From Lachnospiraceae bacterium oral taxon 500 (GTDB taxonomy: Bacteria > Bacillota > Clostridia > Lachnospirales > Vallitaleaceae), in the NCBI GenBank assembly GCA_002999035.1, contig CP027241.1:2928195-2992194 (forward strand): a DNA stretch of 64,000 nucleotides. The letters are read 5' to 3'. Made by a program: the position numbers and the translations under genes. The notes beneath the pieces were generated by a model, which was not told the DNA's origin, ran no database searches, and worked only from the letters and a program-made list of their open reading frames with translations. Positions 44,739 through 52,537 of the stretch are shown in pieces (the stretch's first letter is position 1; every line of letters starts with the position of its first letter).

Positions 44739-46114
44739 AGAAATTCCTCCTCATTCTTATACGAACCGGTACTGCGATATGCCAGTAACGACGTGCTGGC
44801 CATGATGATAAAGACCAAGATACCGATGACCGAACCGATATTGTAATCCTTGTTGTCAATTGTCAGCTTATATAACCAGGTAATCAACAGATCCGTCTTG
44901 CCGGCCGTCCCCTTATAGTAGGTTGCCGCCGCCGGTAATCCGCCGGTCAGGAGGAAAATAACGTTAAAGTTATTGATATTGCCGATAAAGGTTTGAATCA
45001 AATAGGGCGTTGTCACAAACAGCATGTAGGGCAGCGTAATCTGAAAGAAAGTAACCGCCGGACCTGCTCCGTCAATTTTTGCGGCTTCATAAAGCTCAGC
45101 CGGAATATTTTGTAAAATACCGGTAATCTGAATAATGGTAAAGGGAATTCCGACCCACAGATTGATGACAATAACTGTAATCCGGGCAATTGTCACATTG
45201 GTTAAAAACGGCACCGGCCCCGCCCCGAACAGTTCTCTCAGCATCAGGTTAAAGACACCGTGTTCCTGAATCATGGTATTGACCACCAGAAGCGAAACAA
45301 ACTGGGGAATCGCAATCGTCAGCGCAAAGATAAAACGCCACATTTTTTTCAGCTTGGTGCCTTTGCGGTTGATAATCAGCGCCAGCATCATTCCGAGCAA
45401 ATAATTTAAGAAAGTGGCAAAAACCGCCCAGACTACCGTCCAGCCCAGAATCGGCCAAAAGGTACTGGCCAAATCACCGCCGGCATTTAAAATCCGGCCG
45501 AAATTAACAAAGCCGACCCAGGTAAACAAATTCCCCGGCGGCAAATGATCCCGGTCATAGTTAGTAAAGGCCATCAGAATCATAAACACCAAGGGCAGCA
45601 GCATAAAAACAACAATGCCCATAATTGGGAAAAAGAGCAGCCCTTTATGCAAATTCTGATCAAACAGTCCCCGCACCGTCGCTTCAAAAGCAGCCGGCTG
45701 CTTGCCGTCCTGGACTCTTTCCTGCCCCATATAAGCCGAACGCAGCGCCGCTTTCCAGACGATGACAAAACCCGCAATCACAAAGAAGGTAGCCACTCCA
45801 TAGAGCAGAAAGAGCAGGGAGTTATCACCGGCCTGATACTCAAATAATTGTGTTGCTTCATTAAATACCTTGGTCTGCGTCTGTGTTCCCAAAGTAGTAA
45901 AATTAACCAGCGACTGCACACCAAACGTCGCCATATAGCCGATAAAAGCAATCTCCGCCGCCAGAAACAAAAGTCCCTGCAGCCATTGCTTTCTGGCAAA
46001 ATTGCCCAAGCCCATGATCAGAGCGGTCAATTTTGTAAAAATATCCCCCTCTGTCAGCGCGAGCCGGATCGGTACCACTCCCCATGTCAGTTTGTAATCC
46101 TTTTTGCCCTGCAT
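44735..46114 (-). CDS. MalF-type sugar ABC permease
   Basis: A 459-residue membrane protein. The C-terminal ~300 residues form the permease core with EAA loop YEAAKIDGAGPAVTFFQITLP; the N-terminal part has two more hydrophobic segments (about 45-65 and 105-130), as in longer MalF proteins. It takes maltodextrins from the upstream binding lipoprotein. Confidence 0.92.
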   Translation of the reverse strand: MQGKKDYKLTWGVVPIRLALTEGDIFTKLTALIMGLGNFARKQWLQGLLFLAAEIAFIGYMATFGVQSLVNFTTLGTQTQTKVFNEATQLFEYQAGDNSLLFLLYGVATFFVIAGFVIVWKAALRSAYMGQERVQDGKQPAAFEATVRGLFDQNLHKGLLFFPIMGIVVFMLLPLVFMILMAFTNYDRDHLPPGNLFTWVGFVNFGRILNAGGDLASTFWPILGWTVVWAVFATFLNYLLGMMLALIINRKGTKLKKMWRFIFALTIAIPQFVSLLVVNTMIQEHGVFNLMLRELFGAGPVPFLTNVTIARITVIVINLWVGIPFTIIQITGILQNIPAELYEAAKIDGAGPAVTFFQITLPYMLFVTTPYLIQTFIGNINNFNVIFLLTGGLPAAATYYKGTAGKTDLLITWLYKLTIDNKDYNIGSVIGILVFIIMASTSLLAYRSTGSYKNEEEFL

Positions 46115-46267
46115 GCAAATACCTCCTCATAATGCAAACCGCGTTTACGCCCTCAACTTTTTTATCCTATGATGCAGCCGGGCAAAAGCTGATACATCCT
46201 TTGACCAAAAAGCTCTGCATCGGAATTTCACGCTTTCCACACTGCTGTCATCATACATGCTGTTAAG

Positions 46268-46301
46268 AAAAACTTCACCAGCTTACACCAGTGAAGTTTT
46301 T
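46268..46301 (-). terminator. Hairpin between the binding-protein gene and malF
   Basis: AAAAACTTCAC (46268-46278) pairs with GTGAAGTTTTT (46291-46301), 11 bp, with T-rich ends on both strands. It probably cuts transcription after the binding-protein gene partially, so the lipoprotein is made in excess over the permeases. Confidence 0.7.
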
Positions 46302-46323
46302 CCATTTATACTCCTTATTCAAT

Positions 46324-46382
46324 TACAATTCAGGCCAGCAAAGCATACCACCTTATTCCGGCTGCTTCCCTGAATTATAATT
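46324..46382. repeat. Small inverted-repeat element, likely relative of the 26.6-kb family
   Basis: ACAATTCAGG on the left and CCTGAATTAT on the right form an outer stem with a short interior containing CAGC/GCTG words. Compared with the 26.6-kb closing stem (CAGTTCAGG/CCTGAACTG), the differing position changes on both sides of the stem, keeping the pair. Confidence 0.55.
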
Positions 46383-46412
46383 TGGGGTCTAATCCCTTTG
46401 GACTTTTAAGGA

Positions 46413-47732
46413 TTATAAACCTGAGCCACTGTTCACATTGTTAATAAAGCTGTTCAATCTTTCCTTGGCGTTGTCTTTATTGACTTCACCGGAAACAATC
46501 GCTGTGCCGAAACTCTCTGCCGGTGTCCACCAGTTGCTCATTTCCGTTACCAGCGGCTGGGCAACGGAAGTATTGTTGACGGTATCGGTAATTGCTTTCA
46601 GCATTACATCGTCAATACCGGTCGAATCCAACGGTACCACGCCGCGGGTTTGATAGCGAAGCGCCTGAGCTTCCTGACTGCCCAAATAAATAGCCAATGC
46701 TACGGCTACATCCATATTTTTGCTGGTCGAATTAACACCCACTACCTTAGAACCGGCAAAGGATTTCATCGTTCCCTTGTGGTCGCCGGCTTTAAAATCC
46801 GGGCACTGCGCCGCAGCAAAGTTTTCACCCAAGGCCTTTTCAATGTTTTCTCTATCCCACGAACCGGTAAAGAAAGCGCCGAGTTTACCGGCTTCAAAAG
46901 CAGAAATAGCTTTGCCCTGCTCCTGGTTGCTCTGATTAGCAAACTTCGGATTATTAACTAAATCAATCAGATAATTGGTAACTGCCAAACCTTTTTCATC
47001 ATTAAAGTCACAGCCTGCCGTTCCGTCGGTTCCGTTGGGGCCGAACATGGTTCCGCCTACGCCATAGTAAAAGGCCGGCAGATACCAGCTGTTGCCCAGC
47101 TGGAATATAACATTGGTCGTACCCTCGCCCAAATCCTTGGCTAACATCACATCCAAATCTTTCACTTCGTCTTCGGTGAACTTGCTCTTGTCGTAGAACA
47201 TGAACCAGCCGTTGTAAGAATACGGTACGCCGTAAACCCCGTCCTTATAGGTAACGCTGTTTATCATCGACTCGGAGTTCATGGATTTCACTTTTTCTAA
47301 ATTGGCGCCGCCCAGTTCTGCCAGCGCACCGCTGTCTACCAGGAAAGGAAGCTGGTCGTTGGCATACATAAATACATCTGCTGCCTTCTCCAAGTCCTTG
47401 GTTACTTCGTCCTTGGCCACATCCTCGCCGCAAACACCGTACTCAAAGGTAATGTTCCATTCCGGATGCTCCTCATTAAACTTCTCGCACAGATATACCA
47501 GCAGTCCTTTGTCATAGCCTTCTCTCTTGGCCTGATCTTCCTGCGGAGCCCAGACCTTTAAGGCTACGTCCTTCGTTCCGGAACCGGTATTCTCTTTTCC
47601 GGCCTCGGTATTTTGATTGGTTTCGTTCTTAGTGTTGTCGGCCTTCTTCTCCTCTTGTGCCGTTTGGCCGCCGCAGGCTGCCAGTGACACCACCATCAGC
47701 AATGCCAGTACAAACGAAAGTACTTTCTTCAT
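46413..47732 (-). CDS. Maltose/maltodextrin-binding lipoprotein (MalE type)
   Basis: A 439-residue protein with lipoprotein signal (LLMVVSLAAC, Cys20), a Thr/Asn/Glu-rich spacer to about 58, then a family-1 solute-binding domain with LKVWAPQED, GVPYSYNGWFMFYDK, and a C-terminal WWTPAESFGTAIVSGE. It presents sugar to the MalFG-like permeases. AAGGAG precedes the ATG. Confidence 0.93.
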   Translation of the reverse strand: MKKVLSFVLALLMVVSLAACGGQTAQEEKKADNTKNETNQNTEAGKENTGSGTKDVALKVWAPQEDQAKREGYDKGLLVYLCEKFNEEHPEWNITFEYGVCGEDVAKDEVTKDLEKAADVFMYANDQLPFLVDSGALAELGGANLEKVKSMNSESMINSVTYKDGVYGVPYSYNGWFMFYDKSKFTEDEVKDLDVMLAKDLGEGTTNVIFQLGNSWYLPAFYYGVGGTMFGPNGTDGTAGCDFNDEKGLAVTNYLIDLVNNPKFANQSNQEQGKAISAFEAGKLGAFFTGSWDRENIEKALGENFAAAQCPDFKAGDHKGTMKSFAGSKVVGVNSTSKNMDVAVALAIYLGSQEAQALRYQTRGVVPLDSTGIDDVMLKAITDTVNNTSVAQPLVTEMSNWWTPAESFGTAIVSGEVNKDNAKERLNSFINNVNSGSGL

Positions 47733-47821
47733 GTTTTTTATTATCTCCTTTTCTTTTGATATGCTTTTCTCTTGAAAAAGCCGGACTCTTTTACCAGAGT
47801 CTGTTTCTATAGTACCTCCTT
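47733..47821 (-). promoter_or_regulatory. Leader of the maltodextrin operon with hairpin
   Basis: The leader contains GACTCT/AGAGTC, a perfect 6-bp hairpin (47785-47802), followed on the minus strand by CGGCTTTTTC. It might act as an attenuator between promoter and binding-protein gene; the U-tract is 4 nt away from the stem, so strength is doubtful. Confidence 0.4.
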
Positions 47822-47850
47822 AGTATACACTTTTGCCAAAAGAATGTCAA
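47822..47850 (-). promoter_or_regulatory. Promoter of the maltodextrin operon
   Basis: Minus strand: -35 TTGACA (47850-47845), 17-bp spacer, -10 TATACT (47827-47822). A near-consensus SigA promoter about 90 nt upstream of the ATG. The remaining sequence up to the rpmF terminator (47851-48081) holds no gene and only short inverted repeats (TTCGGC/GCCGAA near 48018-48045). Confidence 0.75.
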
Positions 47851-48081
47851 TATCTTATGCCAATTTTGTCACATAATTTTTATGGTTTTTTATACTTTTC
47901 TTAGGAAAATTTATATTTATATCTGCTATATGCATAAAATTACATCGCTGCAGTAGTGCATTTATGATATTTTTGCCCGGCCTCCATTTTTCATAAAAAA
48001 GCTACTCTTTCACCATTCGGCAAAGCCAAGAGGGAATCGCACTTGAGCCGAAGCACTCCTGCGGACGTTAAGCAAACAAAA

Positions 48082-48113
48082 AAATACCCTAAAGTTTAAA
48101 ACTCAGGGTATTT
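48082..48113 (-). terminator. Rho-independent terminator after rpmF
   Basis: AAATACCCT (48082-48090) pairs with AGGGTATTT (48105-48113); a run of T follows on the minus strand. It closes the DUF177-rpmF unit, which now ends here and does not run on into plsX. Confidence 0.85.
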
Positions 48114-48143
48114 CCTTCTCTTGATTTTGGTGATTTTTTCACC

Positions 48144-48320
48144 TTATTTCACTTCAACTACCGCTTTATTTTTGTAAGTGCCGCAGTTTTTGCAGGCTCT
48201 GTGCGCCAGAACTGGCTCGCCGCATTTACTGCAAACCGACAAATTCGGCACTGCCAGCTTCCAGTTTGCCCGTCTTTTATCTCTTCTTGCACTCGATACT
48301 TTTCCCTTTGGTACTGCCAT
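48144..48320 (-). CDS. rpmF: Ribosomal protein L32
   Basis: A 58-residue basic protein starting MAVPKGKVSSARRDKRRANW, with a four-Cys zinc site CSKCG...CKNCG. It is too short for an ordinary open-frame cut-off but unmistakable. It starts 2 bases after the DUF177 gene, with AAGGAGGTG as ribosome-binding site inside that gene's end. It is a structural component of the 50S subunit. Confidence 0.97.
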   Translation of the reverse strand: MAVPKGKVSSARRDKRRANWKLAVPNLSVCSKCGEPVLAHRACKNCGTYKNKAVVEVK

Positions 48321-48322
48321 GA

Positions 48323-48808
48323 CTACACCTCCTTAAAATTATTCTCAAATAGTTCTTTCAGTCCGGCGAAACGAATATCGGCCGCCTCCGTGCGTTGACA
48401 TTCGCAGGCATTCTCATTTTTATTTTTCCCGCAAATCTCACAGATGCCGAGACAATCCTCCCGACACAGTACCTTCTGCGGAAAGTTCAAAATTGCTTCT
48501 TCCCGAATCAATTCATCCAAATCCAAGCTATGACCGTCGGCCAATAAAATCTCCCGGTCAAAGCTCAAATCCATCCGTTTATCCACGTCCGCCATACAGC
48601 GGTCGCAAATCAGTTTCCACCCGAACCCGAGCTTTCCCTGTAAAAATATTTCCTGCTCGTTTACCTTGTGAAAATCAAGCTCTGCCCGCACCGGCTCCGG
48701 CGTCATCTGATAAAAAGTTCCGGCCACTTCAATGCTTCTGGGGGCAAACTCTTCCTCCAAACGGACATCATCCTGCTCGCAAAACAATTCATTCAAATCA
48801 ATCTTCAT
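48323..48808 (-). CDS. DUF177/YceD-family protein
   Basis: A 161-residue protein with the DUF177 pattern: a beta-rich N-terminal half, then CDRCMADVDKRMDLSFDREI, a conserved acidic stretch LDLDELIREEAILNFPQKVLC, and CLGICEICGKNKN with zinc-type Cys pairs. YceD proteins sit before rpmF in most bacteria and have been linked to 23S rRNA maturation. A near-consensus promoter lies 39 nt upstream. Confidence 0.93.
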   Translation of the reverse strand: MKIDLNELFCEQDDVRLEEEFAPRSIEVAGTFYQMTPEPVRAELDFHKVNEQEIFLQGKLGFGWKLICDRCMADVDKRMDLSFDREILLADGHSLDLDELIREEAILNFPQKVLCREDCLGICEICGKNKNENACECQRTEAADIRFAGLKELFENNFKEV

Positions 48809-48846
48809 TGAATCGTCTCCTTAGCTGACTGAATACATCACAAGCT

Positions 48847-48875
48847 ATTATACTCACTCCGGCTTTCTTTGTCAA
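48847..48875 (-). promoter_or_regulatory. Consensus promoter of DUF177-rpmF
   Basis: Minus strand: -35 TTGACA (48875-48870), 17-bp spacer, -10 TATAAT (48852-48847); both hexamers are perfect, as expected for a ribosomal protein unit. Confidence 0.85.
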
Positions 48876-48902
48876 GCAAAACTTCATGCGGGAATTTCGG
48901 GG

Positions 48903-49679
48903 CTAAACCATCCGGCAATAAAGCGCATAAGAAACCGTATCGGTCTTGTCTATGATCATCCCATCCACTGCAACCTCGGTTAAATACTCGGTCATTTGCT
49001 GTTTTTGGCTGTCCGTCAAGCTGCCCTCGCTATTTTCAATAAACAGAGAATAGTATTTTATTGCTTCGGCCAAGGTTCGCTCATTTTCCCAGTTATCCTT
49101 TTCACATCTCATTTGCGGGTTTTTCCCCATTTGCCACAAAAAGTCAAATGCCAGCTTGATTTGCCGGTCGGAATTGACAAAACTGTTTTTCAAATTCAGG
49201 CGTTTTAACAATTCGTCCTGTATGGAATTGGTGCGGCGGCAGGGCTTGGTAATCATAAGCCATCCCTTACAGGCGGCGATTGCTTTCTGAAGACTGTCTT
49301 CATCTCGAATGGCCGGCGTCATATTGCACAGCACCAAATCAAATTGATTTTCCCAGCCTTTCTCCCGAATATCCACGTGCAGCCAATCATCGCAGGAAAA
49401 AGTAATGTTTTTTGTCTGATGGGCGGCTGCACAGTTTTTCGCCGCTGCCATCATCTCCTCGGAAAAATCGGTTGCTGTTACCTGCATGCCCAGCTTATCC
49501 AGTGCAATCGCATACCGGCCGGCGCCGCAGCCTACGTCCAGCACCCGCTGTCCCGGCCTGCACATCTCATTTTCGGTAATTATTTTCATAGTAAAATCAT
49601 CAGCCGCCGTCGGAATCTCCATTTCAGAAAATCTGGCTGCCATTGACTGCCATAATTTTTTTGCTGCTTCTGTGTTCAT
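48903..49679 (-). CDS. Class I SAM-dependent methyltransferase
   Basis: A 258-residue protein. Motif I is RVLDVGCGAGRYA (45-57), motif II region VTATDFSEEM, and motif IV FDLVLCNMTPAI. The C-terminal 120 residues form a separate helical part without a match that I know. Substrate unknown; similar proteins are often annotated as UbiE-like. It is a stand-alone gene, upstream of which lies a strong terminator (49778-49823). Confidence 0.82.
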   Translation of the reverse strand: MNTEAAKKLWQSMAARFSEMEIPTAADDFTMKIITENEMCRPGQRVLDVGCGAGRYAIALDKLGMQVTATDFSEEMMAAAKNCAAAHQTKNITFSCDDWLHVDIREKGWENQFDLVLCNMTPAIRDEDSLQKAIAACKGWLMITKPCRRTNSIQDELLKRLNLKNSFVNSDRQIKLAFDFLWQMGKNPQMRCEKDNWENERTLAEAIKYYSLFIENSEGSLTDSQKQQMTEYLTEVAVDGMIIDKTDTVSYALYCRMV

Positions 49680-49777
49680 ATGCTCATTTCCTTTCTGCTG
49701 CCCTATCTATCTCGGCCTAATCATTTGCTAATTTTCCGGTTCATCCGCTGACAGCGCCGATACAAAGCCGCAAAAAA

Positions 49778-49823
49778 AGACCATAAAATACAAAATTCGT
49801 TCTGAACTTTGTTTTTATGATCT
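49778..49823 (-). terminator. Strong terminator downstream of the tct operon remnant region
   Basis: AGACCATAAAATACAAAATTC (49778-49798) pairs with GAACTTTGTTTTTATGATCT (49804-49823) with one bulge and two wobble or mismatch positions; a 7-T run follows on the minus strand. It lies 536 bp beyond tctA, so it may end the tct transcript, or a transcript whose gene has since been lost. Confidence 0.7.
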
Positions 49824-49932
49824 TCTTGACCTTTTTTACCTGACTCTTATTTTCAGCGTTTCTTTGTCATTCCTTCATGAAATGAATTATATGGTTATAG
49901 TAACACCTCTTAAAAGTTTTGTCTAGACCTAA
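49824..49932. other. AT-rich gap before the repressor remnant
   Basis: No gene and no recognisable HTH coding sequence, although the missing N-terminal half of the following remnant should lie here. It ends in ATTGCACAA (49932-49940), whose reverse complement recurs at 50317-50325. Confidence 0.4.
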
Positions 49933-50148
49933 TTGCACAATGTTTCCCCTGCTTATCTCATGGGGTGGGAAAAAGAAAGCCAAAGCAAAGATGACGACCG
50001 TTATTACATCAATCCAGAAACCCGACACTTGGCGCAGGAACTACATCAAAATCCGGACTTAAAAGTTTTACTTGATACATGCCGAAACCTTGAGCCGGAC
50101 GACATTCAGGCTATAGTTAACATAATAAAGCGTTTCAAGGGGAAGTGA
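49933..50148 (+). pseudogene. C-terminal remnant of an XRE-family repressor
   Basis: The frame reads (L)HNVSPAYLMGWEK, then a linker, then YYINPETRHLAQELHQNPDLKVLL, LEPDDIQAIVNIIKRFKGK. This is the end of a Cro/cI-type HTH regulator: the SPAYLMGWE block directly follows the HTH in intact members, and the tail is typical. A stop codon lies just before, and no HTH is encoded upstream. Only about half of the usual length remains. A terminator follows at 50231-50265. It is best read as a relic of a lost mobile element or regulator. Confidence 0.8.
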
Positions 50149-50230
50149 GAGCTAAAAACGGAAGAAGTATTTATGTTTCAAACTCGAAGCGAGTAAAAAG
50201 CGATATCACAAAAGGATACAAGCCGTCAAA

Positions 50231-50265
50231 GGGAAGAATAACTTTAAGTTATCCTTCCCTTTTTA
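50231..50265 (+). terminator. Terminator after the repressor remnant
   Basis: GGGAAG(A)ATAAC-tttaa-GTTAT(C)CTTCCC followed by TTTTTA. The same terminator sequence with some changes stands at 63167-63200 ahead of rqcH, suggesting a common origin or recombination. Confidence 0.8.
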
Positions 50266-50359
50266 CTTTGGAAGTTCGATTAGCGACTAAAAAAGAAATC
50301 AGAAGTAGTCCGCTGGTTGTGCAATCCGCTTAGAAATAAATTAAAAGTCATCCCCATAC

Positions 50360-51868
50360 TTAATATCGTAGCAGCTTCTCTTCCATTTTTCTTTGCTTCG
50401 CTTCTCCCTTCTTCAACAAAACAATCAACACAATTGTCAAAATAATAAATGCCAAACAAATCGGTCTCCGGATAAAAATGAACCAGCTTCCTCCGGACAT
50501 AACCAAGGCATTTCGGAGATTTGACTCTGCAATCGGCCCCAATACCATGCCCAGCACAATCGGTACCGGCGGGAAATCAACTTTCTGCATCAAGTAGGCA
50601 ATTCCTCCAAATAACAACATAATGTAAACATCCATTTCCGATCCACTAATGGCAAATGCTCCGGCACAACAAATTACTACCAAAACAGCCGTTAAAAGAT
50701 CTTGTGGAACATGCGTTATTTTTACAAACAGCTTCAGCAAATATTTCCCCTGCAAAAACATAATCACTTGGGAAATTACACAGCCAATCAAAACCGCATA
50801 TACTACCGGCCCCGAATCCACAAACAGCTTTGGACCCACGACCAACCCATGCATAGTAAACGCTCCCAGTAACGTAGCTGCCACTACATCTCCCGGGATC
50901 CCCAAAGTCAGCAACGGGATTAAAGTCGCCGCGGTTGCTCCGTTATTTGCTGATTCTGGTGCCGCTATGCCCTTAATCTCTCCTTGACCAAACCGATCCC
51001 CCGCTTTTTTACACCGAGCTGCCTCATTATAGGCAATAAAAGAAGCAATTGCTCCGCCGGTTCCCGGCACCGCACCAATGAAAGCACCAATCAAAGAAGA
51101 TTTAAGCATTGTCGGCAATGTTTTTTTCACATCTTCCACTGTAATTCGATCTTCTTTATTTTTTTCTTGCATCGTAGAGGCAACTGCCACTTCTGTTTGA
51201 TTAATCCGGCCAATCATTTGGGCAATCGCATATACACCAAGCAATACCGACAACATTTTTACTCCATTGTACAGCCGCAAGTTACCAAAGCTAAAGCGAA
51301 CCAGACCACTAACACTATCAAGTCCGATCGTTGATAAAAGAATTCCCATACCGCCACTGATCAAACCTTTAATAATGCTTTTCCCACTAACCGAAGCGAT
51401 AACTGATAATCCGAAGATTGCCAACGCAAAATACTCAGGCGAACCAAACCGAATCGCCACTTTACTAATCTGCGGAGAAAAAAACAACAAGCACAAAGCA
51501 CTGATTAAACCACCAACAGTAGACGCTATCAGCGCCATGTCTAACGCCTTTTGCGGTTGCCCGTTCCGGCACATCGGATATCCGTCAATTAAAGTTGCCG
51601 CCGCCGCATTTGTTCCCGGCGTATTAATCAGAATAGAACTAATTGAACCGCCAAAGTTTGCTCCAAAAAATATGGCTGTCAACAGCAGCAGCGCCGGTAT
51701 TGTATCCATTTGAAAAGTAAAGGGAAGTAGTACTGTAATCGCTAAATTCCCATTCAAGCCGGGTATTGAGCCAAAAATAATACCGATAAAAATTCCAATA
51801 TTTGCAAATATTAAATTTTGTATCGTAAAAAGCTGCCCTAACGCGCTTATGATCGTATCTGACATCAT
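50360..51868 (-). CDS. tctA: TctA, large membrane subunit of a tripartite tricarboxylate transporter
   Basis: A 502-residue protein with about 11-12 hydrophobic segments and TctA hallmarks: GSIPGLNGNLAITVLLPFT, GTNAAAATLIDGYPMCRNGQ, and GAVPGTGGAIASFIAYNEA. It imports organic acids by ion symport together with TctB and the periplasmic-type TctC. It is the last gene of the tctCBA set and lies 189 bp after tctB, an unusually long gap. Confidence 0.95.
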   Translation of the reverse strand: MMSDTIISALGQLFTIQNLIFANIGIFIGIIFGSIPGLNGNLAITVLLPFTFQMDTIPALLLLTAIFFGANFGGSISSILINTPGTNAAAATLIDGYPMCRNGQPQKALDMALIASTVGGLISALCLLFFSPQISKVAIRFGSPEYFALAIFGLSVIASVSGKSIIKGLISGGMGILLSTIGLDSVSGLVRFSFGNLRLYNGVKMLSVLLGVYAIAQMIGRINQTEVAVASTMQEKNKEDRITVEDVKKTLPTMLKSSLIGAFIGAVPGTGGAIASFIAYNEAARCKKAGDRFGQGEIKGIAAPESANNGATAATLIPLLTLGIPGDVVAATLLGAFTMHGLVVGPKLFVDSGPVVYAVLIGCVISQVIMFLQGKYLLKLFVKITHVPQDLLTAVLVVICCAGAFAISGSEMDVYIMLLFGGIAYLMQKVDFPPVPIVLGMVLGPIAESNLRNALVMSGGSWFIFIRRPICLAFIILTIVLIVLLKKGEAKQRKMEEKLLRY

Positions 51869-52057
51869 TTTTCTCCCTTTTTCTTATCTTTAATTTCTGA
51901 CAGTTTTACACCTGCTCCGAAAAAATATCTATCCACTGCTCTTCTCATATCAGGTTTTCTGGCAAAAGATTACACCTTTCCGGTCAAGCTAGCGAGAAAG
52001 CCTGATCGTGTAAACATATTGTCGTCCCAGCGAAAACATCAAAAATCAATTTTGCCT
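51869..52057. other. 189-bp tctB-tctA gap with repeat words
   Basis: Contains TTACAC/GTGTAA (51970-51975, 52008-52013) around CTTTC/GAAAG, and the family words CCTGATCG (52001-52008) and TCCCAGCG (52025-52032) seen in the 29-, 40- and 55-kb elements. It is probably a degenerate copy inserted inside the operon. Confidence 0.45.
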
Positions 52058-52501
52058 TCAAGGCATAGAAATATGCAGCACATATTTAAACAACAAATAT
52101 ATGACTATTGACACAAGTATAAGAATCACATAATACAGCTTTTTTCTGCTTCCGGTAAAAACCAAGGTAATAGTTCCTAAAAAAATGGAAGAAAGCAAAA
52201 AATTGATTCGAAACAAAAAGGCATAAAAAACTAAAACCGCAATATAGGCTCCTGCCTTTAATTCTTTTTTTATTTGCAGCGTTTTTATTTCCTCTCGTTT
52301 AAAAATCAAACTTTGAATTAACAATATCACACCGCATATAATCCATAAAATCGAAACTGCGTACGGTATTGTCCTGGAAGTAATCCCATAAGTCAACGCA
52401 TAATCTTCGCCTATTTGGTAAGGAATTATAAGCCAACACACTACTCCTAAGCCTATACTGACTATGCCGGCCGTTAAGTTCGATCGGTATTTTATTTCCA
52501 T
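52058..52501 (-). CDS. tctB: TctB, small membrane subunit
   Basis: A 147-residue protein with four hydrophobic segments, the TctB layout; sequence is poorly conserved in this family, so the call leans on size and position between tctC and tctA. It starts 36 bp after tctC. Confidence 0.82.
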   Translation of the reverse strand: MEIKYRSNLTAGIVSIGLGVVCWLIIPYQIGEDYALTYGITSRTIPYAVSILWIICGVILLIQSLIFKREEIKTLQIKKELKAGAYIAVLVFYAFLFRINFLLSSIFLGTITLVFTGSRKKLYYVILILVSIVIYLLFKYVLHISMP

Positions 52502-52537
52502 TTCCTGCCCCCATTCTCAGCGCAGTGCCTTGTTGCT

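Noticed and set aside
50145-50333. 62-residue open frame after the repressor remnant
   Set aside because: It reads through an intrinsic terminator and has no family features.
50360-51868. Plus-strand frames inside tctA
   Set aside because: They are shadows of a high-confidence membrane protein gene on the minus strand.
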